A stretch of 64,000 nt of DNA from Comamonas sp. 26 (GTDB taxonomy: Bacteria; Pseudomonadota; Gammaproteobacteria; Burkholderiales; Burkholderiaceae_C). Each line of letters begins with the position of its first letter. Within the stretch, counting starts at the first letter, position 1. The translations under genes were made by a program, and so were the position numbers. Shown piece by piece: positions 18,660 through 26,489 of the stretch. The stretch spans positions 496,001 through 560,000 of the forward strand of contig NZ_PEFL01000003.1 of assembly GCF_002754475.1 (NCBI RefSeq). The letters run 5' to 3'. Below the pieces are notes generated by a model. That model searched no databases and was not told the DNA's origin. It was given only the letters and a program-made list of their open reading frames with translations.

Positions 18660-20108
18660 ATGACGATGCACAACAACCTCATCAACGGCCAGTGGGTCGA
18701 AGGCAAAAGCTACGCCCCCAACACCAACCCCAGTGATCTGTCCGACGTGATCGGTGAATACGCCCAGGGCGATGCCAGTGATGTGGAGGCGGCCGTGGCC
18801 GCTGCCACGGCGGCTTTCCCGGCCTGGTCCACATCGGGCATCCAGTCCCGTTCTGATGCTTTGGACAAGATCGGCAGCGAGATCCTGGCCCGCAAGGAAG
18901 AGCTCGGCGATCTGCTGGCCCGCGAGGAAGGCAAGACCCGCGCCGAAGGCATTGGCGAAGTGGCCCGTGCCGGTCAGATCTTCAAGTTCTTTGCCGGCGA
19001 ATGTCTGCGTTTGTCTGGCGAGACCCTGCCTTCGGTGCGCCCTGGCATCGGTGTGGAAATCACCCGCGAACCCATCGGCGTGGTCGGCCTGATCACACCC
19101 TGGAACTTCCCCATCGCCATTCCGGCCTGGAAGATTGCGCCGGCCCTGGCCTTCGGCAACTGCGTGGTCCTGAAGCCGGCCGATCTGGTCCCCGGTAGCG
19201 CTTGGGCCCTGGCCGACATCATTCACCGTAGCGGCATTCCCGCCGGTGTCTTCAACCTGGTCATGGGTCGTGGCCGCGTGATTGGCGAGGCGCTGGTGCA
19301 GCATCCGGGCATTGCAGCTATCAGCTTTACCGGCTCGGTGGGAGTGGGCCGTGGCATTGCGGCCGCCTGCGTGGCCTCGGGCAAAAAAGTGCAGCTGGAG
19401 ATGGGCGGCAAGAACCCGCAAGTGGTGCTGGACGATGCCGATCTGGCACAGGCCGTGGAGCTGTCTGCACAAAGCTGCTTTTATTCCACCGGCCAGCGCT
19501 GCACGGCGTCCAGCCGTCTCATCGTCACCGACAAAATCTACCCGGCCTTTGTCGAAGCCCTGCAGGCCCGCATGGCAAAAATCAAGGTCGGCGATGCCCG
19601 TGCCGTCGGCACCGACATTGGCCCCGTGGTCAGCCAGGCCCAGCTGGAGCAAGACCTGAGCTATGTTGAAATTGCCAAGGCCGAAGGTGCCGTACTTGCT
19701 TCGGGCGGTGGCCGTGTGGCTTGTCATACCGGAAGCGGAAAGCAAGGCTTCTTCATGCAGCCAGCGTTGCTGGTGGATAGCACGCCCACCATGCGCATCA
19801 ATCGCGAGGAAGTCTTCGGCCCCGTGGCCAGCGTGATCCGCGTGAGCGACTACGAAGAAGCGCTGGCCGTGGCCAACGACACCGAGTTCGGCCTGTCGGC
19901 CGGTATTGCCACCACCAGCCTCAAGTACGCCACGCACTTCAAGCGCCACAGCCAGGCCGGTATGGTGATGGTCAATCTGCCTACTGCAGGGGTCGATTAC
20001 CACGTGCCGTTTGGCGGCCGCAAAGGCTCAAGCTACGGCCCGCGTGAGCAAGGCCGCTATGCCCAGGAGTTCTACACCACGGTGAAGACGGCCTACACCC
20101 TGGCCTGA
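18660..20108 (+). CDS. 2-oxoglutarate semialdehyde (2,5-dioxovalerate) dehydrogenase
   Basis: This 482-aa aldehyde dehydrogenase is the last gene of the plus arm and would oxidise 2-oxoglutarate semialdehyde to 2-oxoglutarate, delivering carbon to the TCA cycle. The catalytic Glu (LEMGGKN), the nucleophilic Cys (GQRCTASS), the cofactor segment TPWNFPIAIPAWKIAPAL and NREEVFGPV are all present. Sequence alone would give only aldehyde dehydrogenase; the specific call follows from the upstream kdgD. ATG at 18666 is a possible alternative start. A strong hairpin terminator follows 15 bases after the stop. Confidence 0.92.
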   Translation: MTMHNNLINGQWVEGKSYAPNTNPSDLSDVIGEYAQGDASDVEAAVAAATAAFPAWSTSGIQSRSDALDKIGSEILARKEELGDLLAREEGKTRAEGIGEVARAGQIFKFFAGECLRLSGETLPSVRPGIGVEITREPIGVVGLITPWNFPIAIPAWKIAPALAFGNCVVLKPADLVPGSAWALADIIHRSGIPAGVFNLVMGRGRVIGEALVQHPGIAAISFTGSVGVGRGIAAACVASGKKVQLEMGGKNPQVVLDDADLAQAVELSAQSCFYSTGQRCTASSRLIVTDKIYPAFVEALQARMAKIKVGDARAVGTDIGPVVSQAQLEQDLSYVEIAKAEGAVLASGGGRVACHTGSGKQGFFMQPALLVDSTPTMRINREEVFGPVASVIRVSDYEEALAVANDTEFGLSAGIATTSLKYATHFKRHSQAGMVMVNLPTAGVDYHVPFGGRKGSSYGPREQGRYAQEFYTTVKTAYTLA

Positions 20109-20122
20109 GTCTTCTCAAAGCC

Positions 20123-20161
20123 AAAAAAGCACCGCTTCCTCGTCTGGATTTGGTGCTTTTT
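20123..20161 (+). terminator. Terminator of the aldarate plus arm
   Basis: AAAAAGCACC pairs with GGTGCTTTTT across an 18-nt loop, ending in T5, right after the semialdehyde dehydrogenase stop. Confidence 0.8.
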
Positions 20162-20208
20162 CCGTTGCCCCTGCCACCCTACCAGTTAGGCCTTGGGGGC
20201 TGCAGCCA

Positions 20209-20553
20209 TTAACCGGCCATGGCCCGGTTTCTAGCTTCACGCGCTGCTGGCGTTTCGTTGTGCAGTTCTCGGAGTACTTCTTCGCGCGTTTTGCTGGGTC
20301 CCGTGACGGTGGGAGGCATGGGTAAATTGCTTTCACCGAAGGACAGACGACCTTCTCGCATGGCGGCCTCTGTCTCAGCCTTGACCTGTTCGCGTGTTTT
20401 CTGGCTGATGAAATGCTCTGGATACACCGCAACGCCTGCTTCAGTGTTGGTCGGATGCTCGTAGGCCGCAGAAGCCATCCCGGGCAAAGCCAGGGCCAGC
20501 ACGGCGCCAGCATTGGCGAGCAGCAAAGAAATGGACAGACGACGTTGGGACAT
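20209..20553 (-). CDS. Small exported DUF4148-type protein
   Basis: This 114-aa protein has a signal peptide (SISLLLANAGAVLALALPG, cleaved near ASA). The mature part is hydrophilic and Glu/Arg-rich: REQVKAETEAAMREGRLSFGESN and TREEVLRELHNE are typical of DUF4148 proteins common in Burkholderiales. ATG 20553 was chosen because CAGGAG lies about 8 bases upstream; the open frame before it has no SD. The function of the family is unknown. It stands alone between two terminators. Confidence 0.8.
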   Translation of the reverse strand: MSQRRLSISLLLANAGAVLALALPGMASAAYEHPTNTEAGVAVYPEHFISQKTREQVKAETEAAMREGRLSFGESNLPMPPTVTGPSKTREEVLRELHNETPAAREARNRAMAG

Positions 20554-20717
20554 GGCGCAATCTCCTGATGGAAGTGGATAAGACCTAACTCCCACATGCC
20601 TTGGCGATGGGTGAGTAGATGGCTTCATCGTAGAAACCCGAACCCAACAGAATCAGGACAGCGAGGTGATATTCCTGTCAGTTTTCATAGCGCAGGAAAG
20701 TTCTCGATACGACCATG

Positions 20718-20757
20718 AAAAAGGCAGCGCCTCTGGAGCAGGAAGCGCTGCCTTTTT
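20718..20757 (-). terminator. Bidirectional terminator downstream of lrgB
   Basis: A 13-bp perfect stem AAAAAGGCAGCGC/GCGCTGCCTTTTT with a 14-nt loop lies between the lrgB stop and the DUF4148 gene. The A and T tracts make it usable from either side. Confidence 0.85.
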
Positions 20758-20819
20758 TCTGAATATTTAGGTGTTTTCGGCCGCTAACGCAGACCGGATA
20801 TACGCAAACAGCTCCTGTT

Positions 20820-21515
20820 TTAGAAAAACAGCAGGCGCACCCAAGGCGCTGCCATCACGTTCAGCGCACCGGCAATCATCATCACCAGCGAGGCCATTAC
20901 GGCCTGAACCTCACCCGATTGGCGGGCACGGGCCACGCCGCTGCCGTGGGCGGCTCCGCCCCAGCTGGCACCGGTGGCGAGCTTGCTGCGAATGCGGGGC
21001 AGAACGCGCAGCACGGTTTCGCCCAGCAGCATGGCGCTGACGCCGGTCAGCAGCACAAACAGCGCGGCCAGATCGGTGGGGCCGCCCAGCACTTTTTCGG
21101 CCTCAATAGCGAAAGGTGTGGTGATGCTGCGCACGGCCAGACCTTTTTGCAGCGCCTCTGACAGGCCAAAGGCCTCGGCAAACGCAATGGTGGTGGAAAT
21201 GGACACCACGCTGGCCACCAGCACACCGGTGGCAATCGACATCCAGTGCTTGCGCAGCAGGGCGCGGTTCTCATGCAGCGGCAGGGCAAAGGCCACGGTG
21301 GTGGGGCCCAGCAGCCAGACCAGCCAGTGCGTCTGGGCGATGTACTGCGGGTAGCTCACGTGTGTGAGCAGGGACAGGCCGATCAGCACCATGGGTGTGG
21401 CGACGATGGGCATCAGCAGCGGGTGCGGGTGCTTGCGGTAAAGGCGTTTGTTGACCCCGTAGCAGGCCACGGTGGCCAGCAGCGACAGCAAGCCAATCAC
21501 TTCATTGGAGAGCAT
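20820..21515 (-). CDS. lrgB: LrgB/CidB-family membrane protein
   Basis: This 231-aa polytopic protein (about six to seven membrane segments) belongs to the LrgB/CidB/YohK family. GPTTVAFALPLHENRALL, the SITTPFAIEAEKVLGG segment and GAAHGSGVARA are characteristic. The family works with LrgA/CidA in holin/antiholin-like control of murein hydrolases or in export of small acids. The lrgA-type gene lies 3 bases upstream in the same operon, and a LysR regulator is divergent from the pair. Confidence 0.92.
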   Translation of the reverse strand: MLSNEVIGLLSLLATVACYGVNKRLYRKHPHPLLMPIVATPMVLIGLSLLTHVSYPQYIAQTHWLVWLLGPTTVAFALPLHENRALLRKHWMSIATGVLVASVVSISTTIAFAEAFGLSEALQKGLAVRSITTPFAIEAEKVLGGPTDLAALFVLLTGVSAMLLGETVLRVLPRIRSKLATGASWGGAAHGSGVARARQSGEVQAVMASLVMMIAGALNVMAAPWVRLLFF

Positions 21516-21518
21516 GGC

Positions 21519-21995
21519 TTACTCCTTGCCCTGCGCCGCAAAATCACGGCTGGATTTGCGCCGTGCCAGCCACAGCTCGAAGCGGTAGACGCGGTCCACG
21601 GCCAGTGCGGTCACGGCCATCACGCAGGCGGTGCTGGCCACGATGACGGCCAGAATGCGCAGGCCTTGATGGCGGATCAGGTCGGGGTACTCGGTTACCA
21701 CCAGCATGGCGGGCACGAAGAACAGCAGCATCTCGGCCAGCAGCCAGTTGGTGCCGGTCTGCAGCCAGCGGGCCTTGACCAGGCCGCTGAAGAGACCCAC
21801 GGCCAGCAGCGCAAAGCCGATCAGCCCGGCCGGCATGCTCCAGCCAAAACGCTGGCGCAGCACATCCATGGCAATCCAGATAGCGCTGAGCAAGGCGACT
21901 TGCAGCACGGCTTTGGCCATTTGCCAAAGTGTCTGCTGGAGGGTATGGCTGCTGCCCTGAGCGCTGGGGGCAGCAGCTTCGGAAATCGATGACAT
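21519..21995 (-). CDS. lrgA: CidA/LrgA-family holin-like membrane protein
   Basis: This 158-aa inner-membrane protein has about four membrane segments and the family motifs MPAGLIGFALLAVGLFSGLV and AEMLLFFVPAMLVV. It is holin-like and forms a pair with the LrgB-type protein downstream. The N-terminal 20 residues are polar and Ser/Ala-rich, slightly longer than in most members. The promoter should lie in the short gap to the divergent LysR gene. Confidence 0.9.
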   Translation of the reverse strand: MSSISEAAAPSAQGSSHTLQQTLWQMAKAVLQVALLSAIWIAMDVLRQRFGWSMPAGLIGFALLAVGLFSGLVKARWLQTGTNWLLAEMLLFFVPAMLVVTEYPDLIRHQGLRILAVIVASTACVMAVTALAVDRVYRFELWLARRKSSRDFAAQGKE

Positions 21996-22044
21996 GGGTA
22001 AATTCTAGGGTTTTCACTCATATTCTTGAAATGACTTATTCTCA

Positions 22045-22062
22045 TTTTTTGCATGCAAAAAA
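22045..22062. promoter_or_regulatory. 18-bp perfect palindrome before the LysR gene
   Basis: TTTTTTGCATGCAAAAAA lies 9 bases before the LysR start and covers its SD region. It contains a symmetric T-N11-A arrangement as expected for a LysR-type binding site, so it may be an autoregulatory operator in the lrgA-lysR divergent region. Confidence 0.45.
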
Positions 22063-22071
22063 GGAATCTCT

Positions 22072-22986
22072 ATGGACTTGCGTGCCCTGCGTTATTTCAT
22101 TGAAGTCGTGCGCCAGAACGGCTTTACCCGTGCGGCTGAAGCCCTGCATGTGACCCAGCCCACCATCAGCAAGATGGTCAAGGCGCTGGAAGACGAATTC
22201 GGCGGCCAGTTGCTGCTGCGCGAAGGCCGTGGCGTGCAGCTGACCGATGCCGGACAGGTGGTGTACGACCGGGGGCTGGAGATCCTTGAGCAGGCTCAGC
22301 TGCTGCGCAGCCAGGTGGCCGAGGTGGACAACATTACGCGCGGCGACTTGTCCGTGGGCATCATGCCAACCGCCGGGCACTACATGGCCCCGGTGATTGC
22401 GCTGTTTCAGCAGCGCTATCCGGGTGTGAACCTGCAGGTCGACGAGCAGGGCGCACGTGCCCAGTACCAGTTGATTCAGGAAGGCAAGCTGGACATGGCG
22501 CTGGGCCTGTTCTCGGAACCCGATCCGGCACTGGAGCGCTACACCGTGGCACGCCAGAAAACCCGTGTGGTGCTGCCCGCCAACCGCGTGAGCGACCCTG
22601 AAGAGCCCATGCACTGGAGCGATCTGCGTGACCTGCCCTTTGTGCTTTACACCTCTGACTTTGCCCTGCACGAGCATGTGCTGCAGCAGTGCGAAGCGGC
22701 AGGTTTTACGCCCCAGGTCAAGCTGCAGACGCGTTACTGGGACTTCATCGGTCACCTTGTCGCCGCCAACGTGGGTGTGGGCGTGATGTTCGAGCATGTA
22801 ATCGCGCACTACGACCCGCAGCGCGTGGCCAGCCGCCCGCTGGTGGGGCCAGAGATCACCTGGGATGTGGCCCTGATGTGGCGGCCAGGCTATCTGTCGC
22901 GTGCCGCGCAGGCATGGCTGGACTGCGTGCGCAAGGTGTATCCGCAGCCACTGGTGGGTGCGGCCATTCCTGAATTTCAAAATTGA
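22072..22986 (+). CDS. LysR-family transcriptional regulator (CidR-like)
   Basis: This 304-aa regulator has an N-terminal winged helix-turn-helix (about 1-60, RALRYFIEVVRQNGFTRAAE, VTQPTISKMVKALEDE) and a C-terminal LysR substrate domain (about 90-295). It is divergent from lrgAB, the same arrangement as CidR/cidAB in other bacteria, which responds to acetate or overflow metabolism; that role is inferred here. The stop TGA lies inside a family A repeat. Confidence 0.92.
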   Translation: MDLRALRYFIEVVRQNGFTRAAEALHVTQPTISKMVKALEDEFGGQLLLREGRGVQLTDAGQVVYDRGLEILEQAQLLRSQVAEVDNITRGDLSVGIMPTAGHYMAPVIALFQQRYPGVNLQVDEQGARAQYQLIQEGKLDMALGLFSEPDPALERYTVARQKTRVVLPANRVSDPEEPMHWSDLRDLPFVLYTSDFALHEHVLQQCEAAGFTPQVKLQTRYWDFIGHLVAANVGVGVMFEHVIAHYDPQRVASRPLVGPEITWDVALMWRPGYLSRAAQAWLDCVRKVYPQPLVGAAIPEFQN

Positions 22987-23020
22987 TAGCTGCTTGCGTT
23001 TATCCAGTAGGCGCTACAAA
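22977..23020 (+). repeat. Family A intergenic repeat, copy 3
   Basis: CAAAATTGATAGCTGCTTGCG followed by TTTATCCAGTAGGCGCTAC is one of the clearest copies. The TGA in its AATTGATAGC core is the stop codon of the LysR gene. Confidence 0.75.
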
Positions 23021-23072
23021 GATTTTTGACCTAAAGCGCAGGCCTGTGCCGCTGGCGCTAAGCTTCTGAACC

Positions 23073-23714
23073 ATGCCCCGTCCGTTTTCATCCAATCGCC
23101 CCAGCACCGCAAAGCCCAATACGGCGCGCCGCAGCAACGTGGTGCGCCTGAGCGCGCCCCGGCCCGATGTGACTCGCCTGCTGTGCTTTCACAAGCCCTA
23201 TGGAGTGCTGAGCCAGTTCACGCCCGAGGGCAAATGGCAGGGCCTTAAAGACTGGATAGATGTGCCCGGCGTGTACGTGGCGGGCCGGCTGGATGCCGAC
23301 AGCGAAGGCCTGCTGCTGCTGACCAATGACGGCCAGTTGCAGGCGCGCATTGCGGACCCGCGCCACAAGATGGAAAAAACGTATTGGGTGCAGGTTGAGG
23401 GCACGCCCGACGAAGCTGCGCTGCAGCGCCTGCGCGATGGGGTGGAGCTGAACGACGGCAAGACCCTGCCCGCCAAGGCCCGCCTGATAGCGCCGCAGCC
23501 AGAAATGTGGCCGCGTAACCCACCGATTCGCGTACGCCAGAACATTCCTGATTGCTGGATAGAGCTCATCATCCGCGAAGGCAAAAACCGCCAGGTGCGC
23601 CGCATGACGGCGGCCATCGGCCACCCCACGCTGCGGCTGGTGCGCATGGCCGTGGGGCCATATTCCATCGAGGGGCTGGAGCCGGGACAGTGGGTGGATG
23701 TGCTGCCCACCTGA
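23073..23714 (+). CDS. rluE: 23S rRNA pseudouridine synthase, RluE type
   Basis: This 213-aa RsuA-family enzyme is expected to make pseudouridine 2457 in 23S rRNA. The catalytic Asp lies in AGRLDADSEGLL, and LLCFHKPYGVLSQFT and REGKNRQVRRMTAAIGHPTLR are family motifs. The basic N-terminal extension (about 30 residues, Ser/Arg/Pro-rich) replaces the S4 domain, as usual for RluE. SD before ATG 23073 is weak. It is a single gene, convergent with the next one. Confidence 0.93.
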   Translation: MPRPFSSNRPSTAKPNTARRSNVVRLSAPRPDVTRLLCFHKPYGVLSQFTPEGKWQGLKDWIDVPGVYVAGRLDADSEGLLLLTNDGQLQARIADPRHKMEKTYWVQVEGTPDEAALQRLRDGVELNDGKTLPAKARLIAPQPEMWPRNPPIRVRQNIPDCWIELIIREGKNRQVRRMTAAIGHPTLRLVRMAVGPYSIEGLEPGQWVDVLPT

Positions 23715-23720
23715 GGCGGC

Positions 23721-24815
23721 TTAGCGCAGGCTATCGAGCTTGAGCAGCTCGTCTTCGTCTTCAGGTAACTCCACGGCCTGCCAGTGTGGCCAGCTCAGCC
23801 ACGGACGAAACACATCCCAGCCAAACTTGACCTGCTGCAGATTACCCTTGAGCAGGGGCAGCGCCGCATTGAGCGCAATCTGGCGGCTGTGCAGGCATTG
23901 CCGCAAGGCTTGCATGCTCTGCGAACCATGACCCAGAAAGCGCTGCCGTGCCAGCCACTGCGCTGAAGGCTGGCACTGGGCATAAGCCAGCTGTAGTCCG
24001 TCAATGCTTTGATTTTCGACAACGGCCACCAGCGCCTGCAGATGGCGCTGCAGCTGTGCTTCATCCATCAGCCCGCCCAGTCGCAGCTCCAGCACGCCAG
24101 CCTGAAAGCGGTAGCGTGCAGGCAAGGCTGCACGCAGGGTGTAGCTGCTGCCGCTGCGCGAGCTGGCGCGGTGGCTGAAGACCTGGCTGCCCTGCTCAAG
24201 CAGGGGCTGCACCAGCGTCAGCAGGGCTTGGCGGTGCTCTGCGTCATCGACCATCAGCGCAATATCAAGCTGAGTGCTGGCATAGCCGCGCAGCTCCTCG
24301 CGCAAGACCATCCAGCCTGCCGCATGGGGCGATGCGAACATCATCAAAGGCATGGAAATAAAGCCCAGAAAGCTGGCTGCGAGTCCCCATGCCTCGCGTG
24401 TTTGTGCGGCCTGCTGGGCAGGTTTTTTGGTGCTCAGCACATTGCCTGTGGTGTTGATAAAGGTACCCAGTGCAATCGCACATGCAATGCCTGAAGCCAG
24501 CGATAGCATGTCGGGCGAATACAGGCCGCGGGGCAGCAGCAAAAAGGTTGCCATGCCCGCCGCGCAGCCTGCCCAGATGACCAGCAGCGTCAGCAGATAG
24601 TGCATGGCAGGGTGCTGCTGCGCCGCCTGCCGCGAGTCCAGTGCCGGGTTCTGTGCCAGCTCGCGCATGACCTGTTTGCGCCGCCACAGGCGCAAGGACA
24701 GCCAAAGGGTGGCGCAGACGATGAGCCCGGCAGCGAGACTGATGAACAGCGCCGAAAACGCCCACATCAGCAGCAGTGCCACCAGTAGCATGCCAATCCC
24801 GGCAATCCAGTTCAT
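23721..24815 (-). CDS. Unknown membrane protein with large soluble C-terminal domain
   Basis: I do not recognise this 364-aa protein. It has about five hydrophobic segments (near 3-22, 24-44, 74-95, 104-122, 143-163), and the remaining 200 residues form a soluble domain with mixed alpha/beta character ending in an acidic tail (PEDEDELLKLD). The segment GVLELRLGGLMDEAQLQRHL suggests a compact regulatory or sensor-like domain, but nothing decides. The stop lies 6 bases from the convergent rluE stop. Codon use resembles that of neighbouring genes. Confidence 0.75.
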   Translation of the reverse strand: MNWIAGIGMLLVALLLMWAFSALFISLAAGLIVCATLWLSLRLWRRKQVMRELAQNPALDSRQAAQQHPAMHYLLTLLVIWAGCAAGMATFLLLPRGLYSPDMLSLASGIACAIALGTFINTTGNVLSTKKPAQQAAQTREAWGLAASFLGFISMPLMMFASPHAAGWMVLREELRGYASTQLDIALMVDDAEHRQALLTLVQPLLEQGSQVFSHRASSRSGSSYTLRAALPARYRFQAGVLELRLGGLMDEAQLQRHLQALVAVVENQSIDGLQLAYAQCQPSAQWLARQRFLGHGSQSMQALRQCLHSRQIALNAALPLLKGNLQQVKFGWDVFRPWLSWPHWQAVELPEDEDELLKLDSLR

Positions 24816-24826
24816 CCATCTTCCTT

Positions 24827-24861
24827 TTCTATAGCGGGTAGCGCTTGATACATCAGTGCAA
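24827..24861 (+). repeat. Family A intergenic repeat, copy 4
   Basis: CTATAGCGGGTAGCGCTTG followed by ATACATCAGTGCAAGA is a degenerate copy, lying just upstream of the unknown membrane protein gene. Confidence 0.55.
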
Positions 24862-24885
24862 GAGTGTGTTTTAGCGGATCATAAA

Positions 24886-24911
24886 AAAGCGCCTGCTTTG
24901 GCAGGCGCTTT
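24886..24911 (-). terminator. Terminator of the Ala/Pro-rich secreted protein gene
   Basis: AAAGCGCCTGC and GCAGGCGCTTT form an 11-bp perfect stem with a TTTG loop; on the minus strand it runs into T6. It follows the gene ending at 24937. Confidence 0.85.
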
Positions 24912-24936
24912 GGGGGCAAAGGTTTGAAACAGTCGT

Positions 24937-25416
24937 TCAGGAGCAGGTTTTGTTATTGGCTCCGTGCATGCCAGCAGCCTTGGCTTCGGCCTCACTCATG
25001 TACTTGCCGTTTTTGGTCTGGCCGTAATAGCGGGTTCCGGGGCAGTGGTAGACCTTGCTGTCTTCATTGGCCCAGACCTTGCCTGCTCCCCCACCAGGTG
25101 CGGCCATCTTGGCGCCCGCAGCGGCCTTGGCGGTTGCGTCCTGATCGATACCCTTGCGGCCCGAGCAGGCTCCCTTGGAGGAGGCAGCGCTCATGCTCGA
25201 TCCATCCTTGCAGACAAAGGTCTGCATGTCTGGCTTGGCTGCCGCTGGGGCCGGTGCCGGAGCAGCCTTTGCTGCTGGCTCTGCGGCAGGTTTGGCGGGC
25301 ATCGGTGCCGTTTTTGCAGCCGGGGCGGCAGGAGCCGTTGCCGGAGCTTGGGCGAAGCTGGCAAACGAGCTGCCGACCAAGGCTGAAGCCAGCCAGACTT
25401 TCCATGAGTTGCGCAT
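24937..25416 (-). CDS. Secreted Ala/Pro-rich protein with C-terminal Cys domain
   Basis: This 159-aa protein has a signal peptide (MRNSWKVWLASALVGSSFA, cleaved near FAQA), then a 40-residue Ala/Pro/Lys-rich linker, a short segment FVCKDGSSMSAASSKGACSG with two Cys, and a conserved-looking C-terminal domain (VYHCPGTRYYGQTKNGKYMS to NNKTCS). The C-terminal domain resembles one found in small secreted proteins of Burkholderiales; its function is unknown. Four Cys in the periplasm suggest two disulfides. GGAGG before ATG 25416 supports this start. Confidence 0.78.
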   Translation of the reverse strand: MRNSWKVWLASALVGSSFASFAQAPATAPAAPAAKTAPMPAKPAAEPAAKAAPAPAPAAAKPDMQTFVCKDGSSMSAASSKGACSGRKGIDQDATAKAAAGAKMAAPGGGAGKVWANEDSKVYHCPGTRYYGQTKNGKYMSEAEAKAAGMHGANNKTCS

Positions 25417-25512
25417 ACGAAGGCCCTCCGAGTGGTGTAGCGTCACAAAGAGCGTGACACGCGCATGCTGCTACGGAAGGAGCGAATCCGCAAGAGCCGA
25501 GCGCGTCAGGGC

Positions 25513-26151
25513 TCAGGTGCCGCTGACGTAGGGGTTCACCTTGCGCTCCCGGCCAAAGCTGCTTTCGGGGCCGTGGCCGGGGATGAAGACTGTCTGGTCG
25601 CCCATGGGCCACAAGCGCTGCACGATGGAGTCAATCAGCTGCTGGTGGTTGCCCTGGGGGAAGTCGGTGCGGCCAATGCTGCCGGCAAAAATCACGTCGC
25701 CCACAAAGGCGCGGTCAATCTGCGCCGAGTGGAAGACCACGTGGCCGGGCGTATGGCCGGGGCAGTGGCGCACGTTCAGCGCCTCGTTGCCAATCGTCAC
25801 CGTATCGCCGTCATGCAGCCAGCGTGTGGGTACAAAGGGATCTGCATGTGGAAAGCCAAACATCGCGCCTTGCTGGGGCAGGCCGTCAATCCAGAACTGG
25901 TCACCTTCGTGCGGGCCGATGATGGGCAGGTTGTGCTTGGCCGCCAGCTCGCTGGTGCCGCCTGCGTGGTCAATGTGGGCGTGGGTAATCCACAGCGCTT
26001 TGAGGTTCAGGCCCAGGCGCTCGACTTCCCATTCGATCTGCTCGATATCGCCGCCGGGGTCAATGACGGCGGCGTCCATGGTCTGGTCGCACCAGACGAT
26101 GGAGCAGTTTTGCTGGAAGGCGGTGACGGGAACGGTGTGGTATTGCAACAT
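25513..26151 (-). CDS. MBL-fold metallohydrolase, glyoxalase II-like
   Basis: This 212-aa protein has the metallo-beta-lactamase fold. Zn ligands are visible in THAHIDHAGG (HxHxDH), HCPGHTPGH, FVGDVIFAGSIGR (Asp) and IPGHGPES (His). Single-domain members of this kind are annotated as hydroxyacylglutathione hydrolase-like and act on thioesters. ATG 26151 matches the family N-terminus (QYHTVPVTAFQQNCSIVWC); the longer open frame upstream lacks an SD. It is divergent from pntAB. Confidence 0.9.
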   Translation of the reverse strand: MLQYHTVPVTAFQQNCSIVWCDQTMDAAVIDPGGDIEQIEWEVERLGLNLKALWITHAHIDHAGGTSELAAKHNLPIIGPHEGDQFWIDGLPQQGAMFGFPHADPFVPTRWLHDGDTVTIGNEALNVRHCPGHTPGHVVFHSAQIDRAFVGDVIFAGSIGRTDFPQGNHQQLIDSIVQRLWPMGDQTVFIPGHGPESSFGRERKVNPYVSGT

Positions 26152-26489
26152 CTGTGACTTGTATTTTTCGTGGGATGACGTAGTCTCGCGCGACGCGAAC
26201 CCCGCAAGCATGACACGGCAGAGCCGAGGCATCAAAAGTGCCCATTCAGATTTTGGCGTCATCCCTCATTTGAGCTAGCAAAAATGCGCGTGCCCTATTT
26301 TGGTGCGTGCTGCTAACGTATTTGTGCTGCAAGGCAACGGGTAATGGCTTCATGGGAAGCGGCCCGACCCAGTTTCAAGATCATTCCGGCCGTGCCCATG
26401 CCTGCGTAACGCACTGTCCTCCCACTGGAGGAGTGGTTAGGGGTGGGTGAGCGTCTGGAAAACCGTTTTCAAACTCCAGGAGACTTTTC
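26152..26489. other. Divergent promoter region, no gene
   Basis: This 338-bp stretch separates the MBL hydrolase from pntA. It holds a small hairpin near 26419-26437 (CCTCC/GGAGG) and the SD AGGAGA just before pntA. I see no other recognisable element or conserved reading frame. Confidence 0.5.

Noticed and set aside
18600..20003. Long minus-strand frame over the semialdehyde dehydrogenase
   Set aside because: Antisense shadow; the plus-strand protein has all catalytic residues.
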